Origin: Antedon mediterranea | Taxonomy: Eukaryota > Echinodermata > Crinoidea > Comatulida > Antedonidae | Direction of reading: 5' to 3' | Assembly (NCBI RefSeq): GCF_964355755.1 | Contig: NC_092677.1 | Location: 7,195,001-7,259,000 of the forward strand | Length of the DNA stretch: 64,000 bases | In this document: positions 1-10,919 of the stretch, one piece after another | How positions within the stretch are numbered: position 1 is the first letter of the stretch | Layout: every line of letters begins with the position of its first letter | Position numbers and translations under genes: made by a program | Notes under the pieces: model-generated | What the model was told of the DNA's origin: nothing | The model's input: the letters and a program-made list of their open reading frames with translations, nothing else | Databases searched by the model: none

Positions 1-142
1 CATAAATAGGAAAAGATCGGATTTAAAAAGAAATTCACAACATTTTAAATTAACGAAAAAAATGTCATGTTTATAAATAGAAAATACAGTATATAGTATA
101 AGTAAAAAAAAAATTTATTAACAGTTTAGAGTACAAACTAAC

Positions 143-3100
143 CTGTAGAGGGAGCTCTGCAATTTTAGGATTTATTTTTGGAAACTTAATACTACTTAGC
201 AAATCTGAAATGAAATCCTTAAAAAAAAAATCACTCAGTCAATATAAAAAATTAAAATTAATACCATTTGTGGAAAAGCATGTTTTTTGGAAGTGCTTAA
301 AATCTAATTTCTGTTAAATCCTTAAAATGACATCACTTAACCTGACCTCTGAACAGAAAATAGAAATAGTGCACAGTTTACTTACTTAATTCATCTATTT
401 TAAAACAGTTTAAATCTCTTCTTAATAACCACCTTTTTTATTTTAAGCGCTGTAAGACTTTTTGGTAAAAGACCAAATCAAGATATTATTATTATTATTA
501 TTAGTTCAAGGCCGTAATGAGTTGTTCTGGGCCTCCATGGTTAAAACAGTTTAAATCTCTTAATAACTACTTTTTTATTGTAAGCGCTATGAGACTTTTT
601 GGTAAAAGACCAAATCAAGATATTATTATTATTATTAGTTCAAGGCCGTAATGAGTTGTTCTGGGCCTCCATGGTTAAATAAAGTTGAATTGAATCAAAT
701 AATGGAGACCATTCTATAGATTGTTTTACTGTATTCCTTTTAGGCACGGGCACAGAAGAATAAGAAATACCTGGTATGCTGTAGACAGTGACTGTTCCAG
801 TGATAAAGCTATTTGTTGATCTGTAAGGAATATCAATTAAGTATAGAATCAAGAAACCCTGAAGTTAAGACAAGATTAATGGCAACGGTTCCGGTTCTCA
901 GAGTCGCTGAGAACCGGACTATCTGGAAAGCCATAACCGCCTGAGAACCGGACTATCTGGAAAGCCATAACCGCCAATGTTCTTAAACATGGTACATGAA
1001 GAAGAAGATGTAATGCAAAAATAGAAAGAAATGGAGAGAATGCGAGAGTACACAGCCATCGACCAATAGTAAGAGAAGGAAAATTGACTACAAACATTGA
1101 AAAAAAAAAAAAAAAACTCAATCCACTTACTTGTTAGGTCAAGTTGAACATGTACTGTACTGCCCTCTATAGTATCATTGTCAACCTTCGTTCCTTCCAC
1201 AAATCTGAAAAGGTGATTATGTTATTATTAAAAAATTATCTAGTGAGATAGTAGATTTTAACTGAACAAGACATACAACTTCATGCAGGTCATTTGGAGA
1301 TCATGGATTTGAGTTGATAAAATTCTACCAAATTTGTCACAGGTTCGGCAATAGAGAGCTTTCAATTCGATGGAGGAACGGCGATCAACCTATGTCAGGT
1401 CAATTGTCAACCATCGTCGTCGGTCATCGTCTGACCAGGTACACTGGACCTATGGTTTATAGTCCTTATCCGAGAAGACTTGTTCTACCAACAGAATCAT
1501 GGAGTGAGTGAGCCTCGAACCCTTGCCGATGTTATGGCTATGGATTACGGTTCCACTGTTTTAACCGCTCGGCTCCCTAATTTCTACTATAACGATGATC
1601 TCTATTACAGTGGAACTCTTATTGAAGGAAAAATTCGGAACCCATGTGATGTCCCCTTAATAAGGGTCTCTCAAAGGAGGGATTCTACAGAATACTTGTT
1701 TACCTTGTTATTAAATCTGTACTGTAGGTAGGCGCCATATATATAGTACCCCAATACTCTCCTTTCTTAGCGTCTTCAAAGGCATGAGTGAAGTTATCGT
1801 AAGGATGCTAAAAATAATTTAATATCAAAATGTTAATAATGATGAGTGATGATTGTGAACAACAAAGGATTCAGGAAAGGAGGACGACATTTCCTTTTTG
1901 ACAGATTAAATAATATTATACTACTTTTCGATATCTATTTTTGGCAGACTATTAATATTACGAATGAGAGTACGTTTATTGTAAATACATAATATAAAAA
2001 TAACGCTTAAAAGAGAACGACGTTTCGACTCCATCATGGGGTCATTATCAAGTCCAATGAATAAAATATAAAACAACAACTAATTAAGTAGCACAAGCCA
2101 AGGGTCAAAGTTTAAATAACTATTAATATTATTATGATTATTATAATAACTGTAATGGTCGTGATATCTACTGTAGTAGCTGGGAAGTGCAAATAGTGGT
2201 ACTGACAATTATATGTTATAACCTTTGTCTACACTATCAAACTATCAATTAACAAAAAAGTGTGATGTCAAAATGCCGTAGTGATATGACATCATCGTGT
2301 CCATATATGGGCACATCACATTTTTAGTTGCGACTCTACAGCTCACTATGTTGGTCGGTTGGTCGGTAAACACTAACTCAAATTTGAGCACGCGACTGCA
2401 GTCATGTATATGGCCTTGTTTTGTCACATAAAGGTTGGTAATTTTAGTGTAGACAGCGCCTAAGACAATAAAATTGCTAGTGTCAAAATCAATGTTTTTC
2501 ATGTTCAATTCTTTGATGTCACTAACCTGTACAATAGTATCATTATCCAGATGCCACAGAAAATGCTGGCTGTAGTTGAGTGTTGAAGTATCCATGTTGA
2601 TGACAGCCATGTGAAGGCCTCTTGGAGGGTTACCAATACACAAACAAAATAAACACACCTCAATTATTGGTATTAGAAAGCTGAACAATATTGAACTAGG
2701 ACAAACAAATAAGAATATGTTTTGTAAAGGTTTTGATAATAGAGAATTTTACTACATAAATACAGGCATGTAAGAAAATATTAATGCGTCCAGGATGACA
2801 GCAAACAGAATCCCTCGTATCATTATGTATGGGGAGCTAAAAGGGTTCCGGCCATAGGAGGTCATTAGTTTGTTTAGGATGTGTTTAAAGGTTACAAATA
2901 TCAATATTGAAACCTGGGAAAAGCTAGCCTTCAAATGCCCGAACTGGAGGAAGGACATCAAGCAAGGAGTAGTTGTTGGCGAAAACAAACAATTAAGTAG
3001 ACACTTTTTAATGACCAACACTGGCAATTATGATTATCTTTGGACACAATGCGTATAATCCTTCCACAACAGAAAGGGATTTCTTCAGTTCAGCTAAAAC

Positions 3101-6100
3101 ACCCAGGACAATCCACAATGGACAGTAAAAGAAGCATAACATCATACAAATTAAATTTGAAGTAACTGTATACTATATAGCAACTTACCCTGGGTTGAAG
3201 TAACTGTATACTATATAGCAACTTACCCTGGGTTGAAGTAACTGTATACTATATAGCAACTTACCCTGGGTTGAAGTAACTGTATACTATATAGCAACTT
3301 ACCCTGGGTTGAAGTAACTGTATACTATATAGCAACTTACCCTGGGTTGAAGTAACTGTATACTATATAGCAACTTACCCTGGGTTGAAGTAACTGTATA
3401 CTATATAGCAACTTACCCTGGGTTGAAGTAACTGTATACTATATAGCAACTTACCCTGGGTTGCGGATTAGCTTAATAAAGCTTTTAAAGATCATGGCAG
3501 ATATGTTACTTGTTCTCGGAAGAAAGTCCCATCTTGTACCACCAGACTTCTGATGAGAAACTAAAATACAATATTGGAAATAAATAAAAATATGAACGTT
3601 CAGTCTATAATTGATAATTGTTCTAATCCGTATAAAAAGTGCTGCATTATCGAATGGTTTAAGCCTAGATTCTTGCTAAAAGTAGGTGTGTTATAAAACT
3701 AATAGTGAATGTTTTATAGTCTTGCAATAGAACAAACAAATTCGGCAAAAGATGAATGGAATGTTATGTTTTCCTTCATGAAATTATTTGTACCATTTCA
3801 CTCATAAAAATTCATTATTTTATAAATGAATAATATTTATGGATCTTCCACAGATACCTTCTGGTAGTTCCTCATCAGGTAGCAGCCTAGCCGTATCTCC
3901 TGCACTCTCTTTTATCCTCTCAACATTTTCTACGTTACCATAGTCACCAACATCCTGAACATTCATTGTATGATGGCTGTCAGAAGAGACCATCTGAAAT
4001 AATACCCATGGTAGCAAGTCAAAATGTGTTTAGCAAAGTTTACAATTCAATTTACTTTACTTTTTCTATACAATTTGAATACTTTGATATTCTATTAAAG
4101 ATGTATTGTCCCTTTGACTAATTCCAAAAAAATGAAAAATAATAGATTTTGAAAAAAGGTGGGTCATTTTGAAGTATCATAATAGTTATTAACTATCACC
4201 AAAAATTTTTTGGAAACAAAAAAATTTAACTGAAATACAGACTTTTTTTGTTAAAAAAATAACTTTGACTTCCAGTCAAAGTTTTCAATCGAAACATATC
4301 CCATAATGAAACGCGCTTGTTTGGCTACTCTGTATGCATAATCAAAAAACTTCCTCATGATCTGTGTGAAAATACCTTCTTAACCGTGACGAGTTGTAAA
4401 CAATCCTAATTTAGCATATGCATAATGCGTACTCATGGTTTGAAATCTTTGTTTACTTTCGCTCGTGACGATTTTCCAGATGAAATGTAATCAAACTAAT
4501 TTACCTGTTAATTACGTAAACTTGTTGTTTTTGGCTCAAATTTTCGACTTAAAGTGAATAACTTTAATATTACTTTGATATGGCCACTTTAAATTTAGAA
4601 TATTTTGACCATCATTTTTTTGTGTTTCAAGGGACAATACATCTTTAAGTAAATGTGTAATTAGTATGTCATGTTTGTATGTACAGTAGCCCCACTTTTG
4701 GGACACCTATATCATGGGGAAATGAACAAGGTGTTTTTAAACTATAGCCAACCCCTAGTGGGGAAACTTTGTTGAGTCCCGGTCTTCTTTATAGGGTTCA
4801 ATATAATATTGTTACTTGTTGTTATGTCAGAGTGAATTAAAATAATGAATGTCCTTACCTCTTGAGGTTCACTTGCATCCCTCATGCATAGTTTTAAAAA
4901 CACACCCTCTAGAGTCTAAAATGATATATTAAGTATAATCATTAAAACTATTCAATTCGGATTTAATTGGGACTGACACAAAAATGTAAATGGCCATTTC
5001 AGAACAAGATCTAAACCTAAGCTTTTTGAACTAAGTAAAACTATTCCCAAAATGCTTTGGTTTGGCCATGCGAAATATTGTAATACCGAGACATGACCAG
5101 TATTTGTATCTAGGAGCACGAAAAACAAGATTATTAACAACCAAGATAAGATTCCACTACTGTAGAGGCAAGAACTAGGTGGTTTGGCTTGCCTACCGAA
5201 GTCCAAGTCCAGAGGATTCAAATACTGTTCAAAGTCTGACGATGTTCAACTCCACTCAAAACTTTGTAGAGGATCTCCATATTTTTCTGTAAGTGAAAGA
5301 TGATTTCCAGCTCCCTGGAGGACAATGAATGTCACTCTTGGTAAACCTTAGTTGTATGTACCTAAAGCAGTAAAAAAAGAAACATAAAAAACAAACCTGC
5401 ATTTGATGATAATGCATAAGATCTTGTGGAGCAGACTCAGATAAAAGCACACCACTTCTCATCAATCCAACCTAAGAAAAGTAAGAAAATATGAAAGACT
5501 AAGAACTATAGCATAAATCAAGAAACAATCAGAAAGGAGGAATACAATTAGCAAGTCAGTAAAATAAAGTCTCATGATACAGTGTCTCATGGTCACCACT
5601 GTATCCAGGATACACCACCACATGTTAACCACTGTATCCGAGATACAGTCCAACATGTTACCCATTGTAGCCAGGATACAGCCCAACATGTTACCCACTG
5701 TATCAAGGAGACACTGCGATGTTACCCACTGTATCCAGGATACATAGTCACATATTGTAATCATTTTAATAAAAACAATTACACTGAATTTAGGAATTTC
5801 CCATGACAATACAATAACTTTAATATGACTCTGTTAATTAGCATGAACGTTTATTTTCAAATATGTCAATGATAAATATAGTGCCCTTGTTGTTTTTAGT
5901 GAATAAAGCTAGCCAAAACACTTGTTAATCTTTTTAAAAACAGTCAAAGCATACCGAATCAGCCTGTCTTGCTTCTTCAATATAGTGCGTTGTAATGATA
6001 ACAGTTGATTTGCCTCCTTTCGTTAGATTAATTAAGTGTTCCCAGATTCTAAAAACAGGGAAGATTGATAAAACCATGAAAGCAATTTGGTTTCTTTGAA

Positions 6101-8393
6101 ATATATAAGGTAAAACAATATACAGCACAGTAGAACACCTTCCAATTTGCAGGAGAAACTCAGTTTAAGGGGATGCTTTCCTGTGAAACAATCAAGGGGA
6201 AATATGTGTTATTAATATGTGACATTAGACAACCCTAGTATATATAGATACTTTTTTTTACGTCCCACAGGTGTCCTCTTAAAGATGTATTGTCCCAAAA
6301 AAACATGAAAAATGAAGATTAATTAAATCAGACTTTGAATAGGTTATTTTGTAGTTTTAAGTTCATCACTTCCGTAGAGGGAAAAAATAATCTTTTCACT
6401 TATAAAATAATATAATAAATAGTTAAAATCAACCAAAAATCCATTGGCTGGCAGCCAATTTGATCATTCATTTTGTTTTAAATTACAGTTTTTCAGGTAA
6501 ATACATTTTGTTTAGATCCAGTTTTTTGTCAAAGTGGATAACAATTATGTGACATTAAAATGGCATATTCAACAAAAAAAATATTAAAATTATTTTTCAG
6601 GTGGACAAGACATCTTTAATAGAGGTACTACTGTACCTCATTCTTAGCATAGGATCAACTCCTACAGTTGGCTCGTCCAAAATCAACAACTGAGGTGAAT
6701 GAAGCAACGCGACAGCAAAGGAAACTCTTCTTTTTTGTCCACCACTGTGAAAAAAAGAAATTAAAATCATTTTACAGTAATTGCTTTTAAGTAATATACA
6801 TATAATTATTAGATTTGGATATTATTATTTCACAGCAACACAACCAATATTATCATAAAGTACTTTTTAACTGGGCCAAATAGCCAAAACAACTCCCTTA
6901 TAAACTGTAATGTCTTTAATTACTAAAACAAATATGAACAGTTTTGTCTGTCTTAAGCTGGTTTTCTGTAAGTGAATTTCACTAATGCACATGCTTATTA
7001 ATATCTACCTCCGCCAGAATGGCGAGAGGTTATGAGGTCCATCGGGTGTGTCTGTTTCTTTTTATATTTGTTAGTTAGCAGGATTACTCAAAAAGTCAGA
7101 TTTTCATAAGATTTTAATGGATGTTTTCATAGCTGTATGGGAACATGTGATTCAATTATCATATGCCTGGTTCAAATATCAAGCTAACCACAGGGATTTT
7201 AACTGAAAAAGCTTTATTATTACGTCTTTATTGACATGTGGCATTGGCGGAGGTTTGTGCTCTCTGAGTTTTCTTCTAGTTTCATCTACTTTTTGTGACG
7301 TGCAAAAATGCACAGCCATAACCCTAATGAAAAACAGGCTTTAGGGTGTGTGCTCGCCAGACAGACATACATGTACTGAACACTTCAATAGTGGTTCTCA
7401 CCTTAGGTTAGATATCAAAGATTTTGGTGTGGGAAGGTGAAGCAATTCAACTAGAAACTCTTTCCTGGCTTGCAACTTATCTTTCTTCATGCTACACAAT
7501 GTTCCAAAATAAGTCAATGTTTCATGAATTGTAAATTCTTCATAGAGGGCAGTCTCCTGTATAGGGAAATAAAGCAACTTGCTGTATTATAATTTTCATG
7601 ACATCATCAATAAAGAAGAAGTTTAATATACAGTACACTAATTACAGCATTTATACTCTTATTTATAATGTATTTCTTATTTCTTCACACACCTGAGGCA
7701 TGTATCCAACCATTGGTCCAGGTACGCCATGACCCTGGGTCAATGGTGGCTTTCCGCAGATGATGATGGTACCACTATCATAACGCAATCTACCAAGGCA
7801 GCATCTTAAAAGCGTTGTTTTTCCACACCCACTTGCTCCTAGCAGACCATATCTGTCAAAATACGTACAAATAAGACATGCTACTAAAAATAAATACGTG
7901 CTCTAATATTATTTGAGGGAGGCATGTTCATTTTTATTAGCTGCAATACAATTACATGTATCAAATAATTTCCACAATTAATATCAAGAAGTGATAAAAT
8001 ACAGTTAAAATTGTTTCACAATTTTTTTGTAAAAAATGGAAACCAATGAATTCTACTACAAACATAAATGTTCAAAATTTTCGAGAAAAAAAAAATGCTC
8101 AGGGCGTTTATTTGAGAGATGAATTCACGCAGGGAGTTGAAATATAACCGTTCATCATTCACCTCATGCCATTATTTCAAAGTTGTTATATTTACTGTAT
8201 TATATATATAACTTTTTATATTTTTACAATATTTGGACCAATAAAATATATCTATCTACATACAGTATAAAACTTACATAGTGCCTTGATTTACTGTCAT
8301 GTTTAGGCCATTCAGTACAGGCAGTCGATTCTTTCCGGTGCCATAGTGCTTGTGAATTCCTTGCACGGTGAGGGCTGTGTTTTTTCTAGTCAT
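143..8393 (-). CDS. ABC half-transporter, ABCH / ABCG20-23-like (3' end outside window)
   Basis: Fourteen exons join in phase, in transcript order: 8278-8393, 7693-7852, 7402-7556, 6637-6744, 5955-6048, 5397-5471, 4859-4915, 3858-3993, 3455-3560, 2527-2695, 1704-1807, 1131-1204, 771-820, 143-217. They give 493 residues; the remaining membrane segments lie left of the window. The ATP-binding domain comes first: Walker [10 protein letters not shown] (44-52), Q-loop YMPQ (89-92), signature LSGGQ (143-147), Walker B LLILDEP (163-169), H-loop His201. A polar linker (about 256-300) leads to the first membrane segment (about 338-356), then an extracellular stretch containing HPYDNF and LDLTNQQIALSL, typical of ABC2-type permeases of the ABCH / NCBI 'ABCG20/23-like' group. 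Such half-transporters dimerise in membranes; ABCH members are tied to lipid export in arthropods, so the substrate here is unknown. The start at 8393 has an in-frame TAG 12 bases upstream, and an acceptor at 8413-8414 suggests a separate 5'UTR exon. All introns are GT-AG. Confidence 0.9.
401..700. repeat. Tandem duplication (about 140 bp x2) with LINE-like 3' tail
   Basis: Copy 1 (401-541) and copy 2 (542-676) share an ATT microsatellite and the following segment ending GGGCCTCCATGGTTAAA. The second copy continues into AATAAAGTTGAATTGAATC, a tail style seen at 3' ends of CR1/L2-type LINEs. The duplicated piece is probably a short LINE or SINE 3' fragment. Confidence 0.7.
907..974. repeat. 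Exact 34-bp tandem duplication
   Basis: Two identical 34-bp copies (907-940, 941-974) beginning CTGAGAACCGGACTATCTGG. A further CGGTTCTCAG just upstream (892-901) can pair with CTGAGAACCG. It lies in the intron between ABC exons 12 and 13. Confidence 0.9.
1310..1590 (-). mobile_element. tRNA-derived SINE (degenerate)
   Basis: The minus strand at about 1590-1510 reads like a tRNA head: box A-like GCCGAGCGGTTAAAACAG and box B-like GGGTTCGAGGCTC at tRNA spacing. About 200 bp of unrelated body follows toward 1310. It sits in an ABC intron. A cloverleaf does not fold cleanly, so this is a SINE head rather than a tRNA gene. The body end is uncertain. Confidence 0.5.
2012..2055 (-). mobile_element. 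Penelope-type terminal motif with degenerate hammerhead core
   Basis: On the minus strand TTGATAA (2051-2045) is followed by a stem-loop pairing GAC.CC with GG.GTC and then GAAA (2026-2023) and CGTC. This matches the hammerhead layout CTGATGA / stem II / GAAA with two changes in the first box. The sense-strand wording GACGTTTCGACTCCATC is typical of Penelope-like terminal repeats. It is only a remnant. Confidence 0.45.
2225..2460. mobile_element. MITE of the 'GTCTACACTATCAAAC' family, larger variant
   Basis: The ends GTCTACACTATCAAACT (left) and AGTGTAGACAG (right) are inverted. The interior contains the palindromic CATATATGGGCACATCAC core seen in the copies at 16610, 22608 and 35747, plus an extra segment (2322-2425) that recurs inverted at about 32219-32305. 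It lies in the intron between ABC exons 10 and 11. Confidence 0.65.
3159..3462. repeat. 38-bp minisatellite, 8 copies, carrying a 5' splice site in each copy
   Basis: Eight near-identical 38-bp units in register (3159, 3197, 3235, 3273, 3311, 3349, 3387, 3425). On the minus strand each holds the last 8 exonic bases of ABC exon 9 followed by GTAAGT and 24 more intron bases. The working exon boundary is at 3455/3454 in the last unit, so seven further copies of the donor follow inside the intron. Confidence 0.97.
4099..4644. mobile_element. MITE with TTAA target duplication
   Basis: Terminal inverted repeats AGATGTATTGTCCC and GGGACAATACATCT are flanked on both sides by TTAA (4095-4098, 4645-4648). 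TTAA target sites are typical of piggyBac and Kolobok transposons; no transposase is present. Related copies lie at 6283-6615 and 50579-50928. It sits in an ABC intron. Confidence 0.85.
5578..5752. repeat. Degenerate 31-36-bp minisatellite, 5 copies
   Basis: Five imperfect units each contain a small inverted repeat of the form GTATCCAGGATAC followed by CAACATGTTACCCACT. The repeat is open in several frames, which explains the spurious ORFs on both strands. It lies in the ABC intron between exons 5 and 6. Confidence 0.85.
6283..6615. mobile_element. MITE with TTAA target duplication (second copy)
   Basis: AGATGTATTGTCCC at the left and a slightly changed GTGGACAAGACATCT at the right are flanked by TTAA (6279-6282, 6616-6619). 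The interior shares ATTGGCTGGCAGCCAA with the copy at 50579-50928. It ends about 20 bases from ABC exon 4, leaving the donor at 6636 intact. Confidence 0.8.
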
Positions 8394-8467
8394 ATTTATG
8401 GATTTCTAGTTCCTATGATAAACAAAAACAATTATTTTGGCAACTATTTGCAAACATTCATAATAGT

Positions 8468-9512
8468 CAGGCCCGTAGCCAGGGGGGTTTTTATGGTTCG
8501 GGCGAACCCCCCCCCTTTACAGCGAACCCCCCTTAACCGACTGCGAACCCCCATTCCCGACATGCCCAATACCTCACCCTCATATTCGAAAATCGTCCAA
8601 ATACGTGCCCCACAGTACAAAAAGTTGTTCGTAAATTAAAAAATTTGTAAACTCGTTCGGAATAACTCATACAGTACCTTCTTCCCTGTATGAGCGTACT
8701 TCGAGTGATATAGTCTGTATAAAGAGTTGCAAATGAATTGCCGATTTTAACCTGAAAAACAAATGTTTGGTCCCTGCATGTAACATGATATTGACGCGTC
8801 TCACAGCGAGCTGGGGGACGGACGAACGATTCGTACAAAAGACACCGCCAGACAACTGCGTACCAATTGTTTAGATCACTGGCAGTCAGGCAGCATGCAT
8901 AAAGTATATAGCCTTCCGACATACATCAGTATTTATGTGTGGCTATGAAGTATGTATCATAGAGGATCATAGTGAATATTAATATTTTACACTATAATAT
9001 CTATGGTATCATGTACTGTAGTTCACATTATGACATCCGATTATTTTTTTCTAGACCACCAGCCGATACGTACTCAAATGTATCAATATCACCTATTTAC
9101 ATTGGCATATTTAATTTCCTCAACAAATTGCTGTAAATAAATATTATAGATAGAGCTATAATAAGAATTGCATTTGCCTTCACCCAGTGTGCTTTTTTCG
9201 GGGCTTCTCCTAGACGTACGTTCGCATTGAACTTGAACGCAAAACAAAATATCGAGTAAATGATCAAACAATCGGTGGTTCCACACAGAGCACGCGCATC
9301 TAACATACGGCAACAAATGTTATCGTTAGTCCATGAGTCCAAGTACGATCGTTTTGCTCATTGGTAGCATGCTGCATGAGAGTGTCTTTTCCGGCCATCT
9401 AGGGGTGTCATTTAACAAAATTTGCTTCGCCTCAGGCCCCACCCCAGGGGTGGGGGTGACCCAAATACTTAGTGTGCGAACCCCCCCTTGACAGATCCTG
9501 GCTACGGCCCTG
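8468..9512. mobile_element. Non-autonomous DNA transposon, 5-bp target duplication
   Basis: The ends CAGGCCCGTAGCCAGG and CCTGGCTACGGCCCTG are inverted, and ATAGT flanks both (8463-8467, 9513-9517). Runs of C/G lie just inside each end. No transposase was recognised; an open stretch on the minus strand (8533-8922) resembles nothing I know. It lies just upstream of the ABC coding start, probably in a 5'UTR intron. Confidence 0.8.
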
Positions 9513-10085
9513 ATAGTTTATAATTGGCAAATATTGATTTCAAATTTGACAGATAATTCAAAGAATATAAAAATTAAATTTGCTATAAAACTAAAGTCTA
9601 CCATTATACCATGTACCATCTACTGTAGGTCCGTCTATCCACTATTTTACATACTTTAAATTTGTATTAATATAGTAGGGTGTAGTAATGGTGTGGTAAT
9701 GTAGTAGGCTATGCCTAAACTTTAATATGAAAGGCCTAGCTACTACTACTAGCACTACTTTACACTGTAGTATATTAGGCTTGGATCAAAAGTAATTTAC
9801 CGTTCATTTATGGTAAGTTGAAATACGCTTCTGATATGTATGGCATATGCCTAAAATGTCGAAATTTGAAATCAGTTTGTTTTGTTTGTTTTATTAGTTT
9901 CTCCACACATTTTAAAATAAAAGATAAAAATTACAAATTGCAAAAAGAAAATTACAATAAACAAGAAAAACATAAAAAATGTGCGGATGGAGGTCAAAAT
10001 AAGTTGCGGACAACTTTAAGTCGTGACCACCAGTTAAAAAAAAAAAAAAAAAATTAAGTCACTAGCAGCCAAAGCCCATACTTAC

Positions 10086-10135
10086 CACAAACAATTCATC
10101 CAGACAATCATGGGATCTTGGGTAAAGCTGGCCTT
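10086..10135 (-). other. Candidate 5'UTR exon end of the ABC gene
   Basis: A good donor on the minus strand (GTAAGTATGG, starting at 10085) lies upstream of the acceptor at 8413-8414 that precedes the ABC start codon. The pair would remove the 8468-9512 transposon. The upstream edge of this exon is not visible. This is inference from splice signals only. Confidence 0.25.
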
Positions 10136-10424
10136 TGAGGCTTTAATTGTACCAAACAAATATGATGCGATTGTGAGTATATAAATGATGTAATCAAAAG
10201 CATCAATAGGCTAGTACTCGACTATGAGGATGCACTTGTTACACGCATTCAGTGGCAATTTGAACAATTTAATATTCATTGAAAAAATACCGGAAATTGA
10301 TTATTGTTCACAGTACGTCTAACAACATTATTATTAAACACAAATGGATTACCGTGATTTCTATAATTAATATTAACGCGACTAATGTCATTGTTTACGT
10401 AAACTGCCACATTAGTAACTAGGC

Positions 10425-10870
10425 CTATGCATAGTAGTACTAGGCCTAGCTAGGCCTAGTAGTAGCCTGGCTATATAGCAGAAGTAGGCTATAAGAGCTA
10501 CCTACCTACCTGGTCCTGGCCTACCTAGCATGGAGTTATCTATTTTTATACCTCCACTCCATGTATCTACTACTTACTAGTATGCCTGGTCTGGGAGGGA
10601 CAGGCTAGGCCTACAAGAGAGGGGAGAGACAGAGAGGCTTTTTATAGGTAGGCCAGACCTAGGCCTACTACGTAGACTACAGTACTAGCCTAGGCTAATA
10701 GTAGTAGGCCTAGGCTAGGCGGCCTACTAGCCTAGGCCTAGCCTAGTGTTGTAGTAGCCTAGGTAGGCCTAGCCTAGTAGTAGGCCTAGATAGCTAGTAG
10801 GGAGGGCCTAGGCCTACATAGTATACTGCACACTATAGTACTAGCTAGGCCTAGGGCCTTATCTAGACTA
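10425..10870. repeat. TAGGCC/CTAGGC-rich palindromic low-complexity block
   Basis: A dense run of TAGGCCTA, CCTAGGCCTAG and CTAGTAGTAGGCC words, readable on both strands, with no coding potential. It lies upstream of the ABC gene, followed by a short GC-rich patch with GCCGGCCGCG at about 10968 that could belong to a promoter region (inference). Confidence 0.7.
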
Positions 10871-10919
10871 ATTATAAGTAAATAAATAAGGAGTTATATA
10901 CCACATTAATAAAACAACA

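Noticed and set aside
2752-3027. 91-codon minus-strand ORF between ABC exons 9 and 10
   Set aside because: Lies wholly in the intron; exon 9 joins exon 10 in phase with family-like sequence, and the ORF resembles nothing known.
5221-5292. Possible extra ABC exon after an acceptor at about 5293
   Set aside because: It would break the phase-0 join between exon 6 (ends Gln) and exon 7 (starts Thr-Leu-Glu), and that direct join matches the family sequence.
5462-5809. Long open frames on both strands over 5462-5809
   Set aside because: They read through the 31-36-bp minisatellite; the periodic peptide is a repeat artefact.
8533-8922. 129-codon minus-strand ORF inside the 8468-9512 transposon
   Set aside because: No transposase motif or recognisable fold; not reported as a gene.
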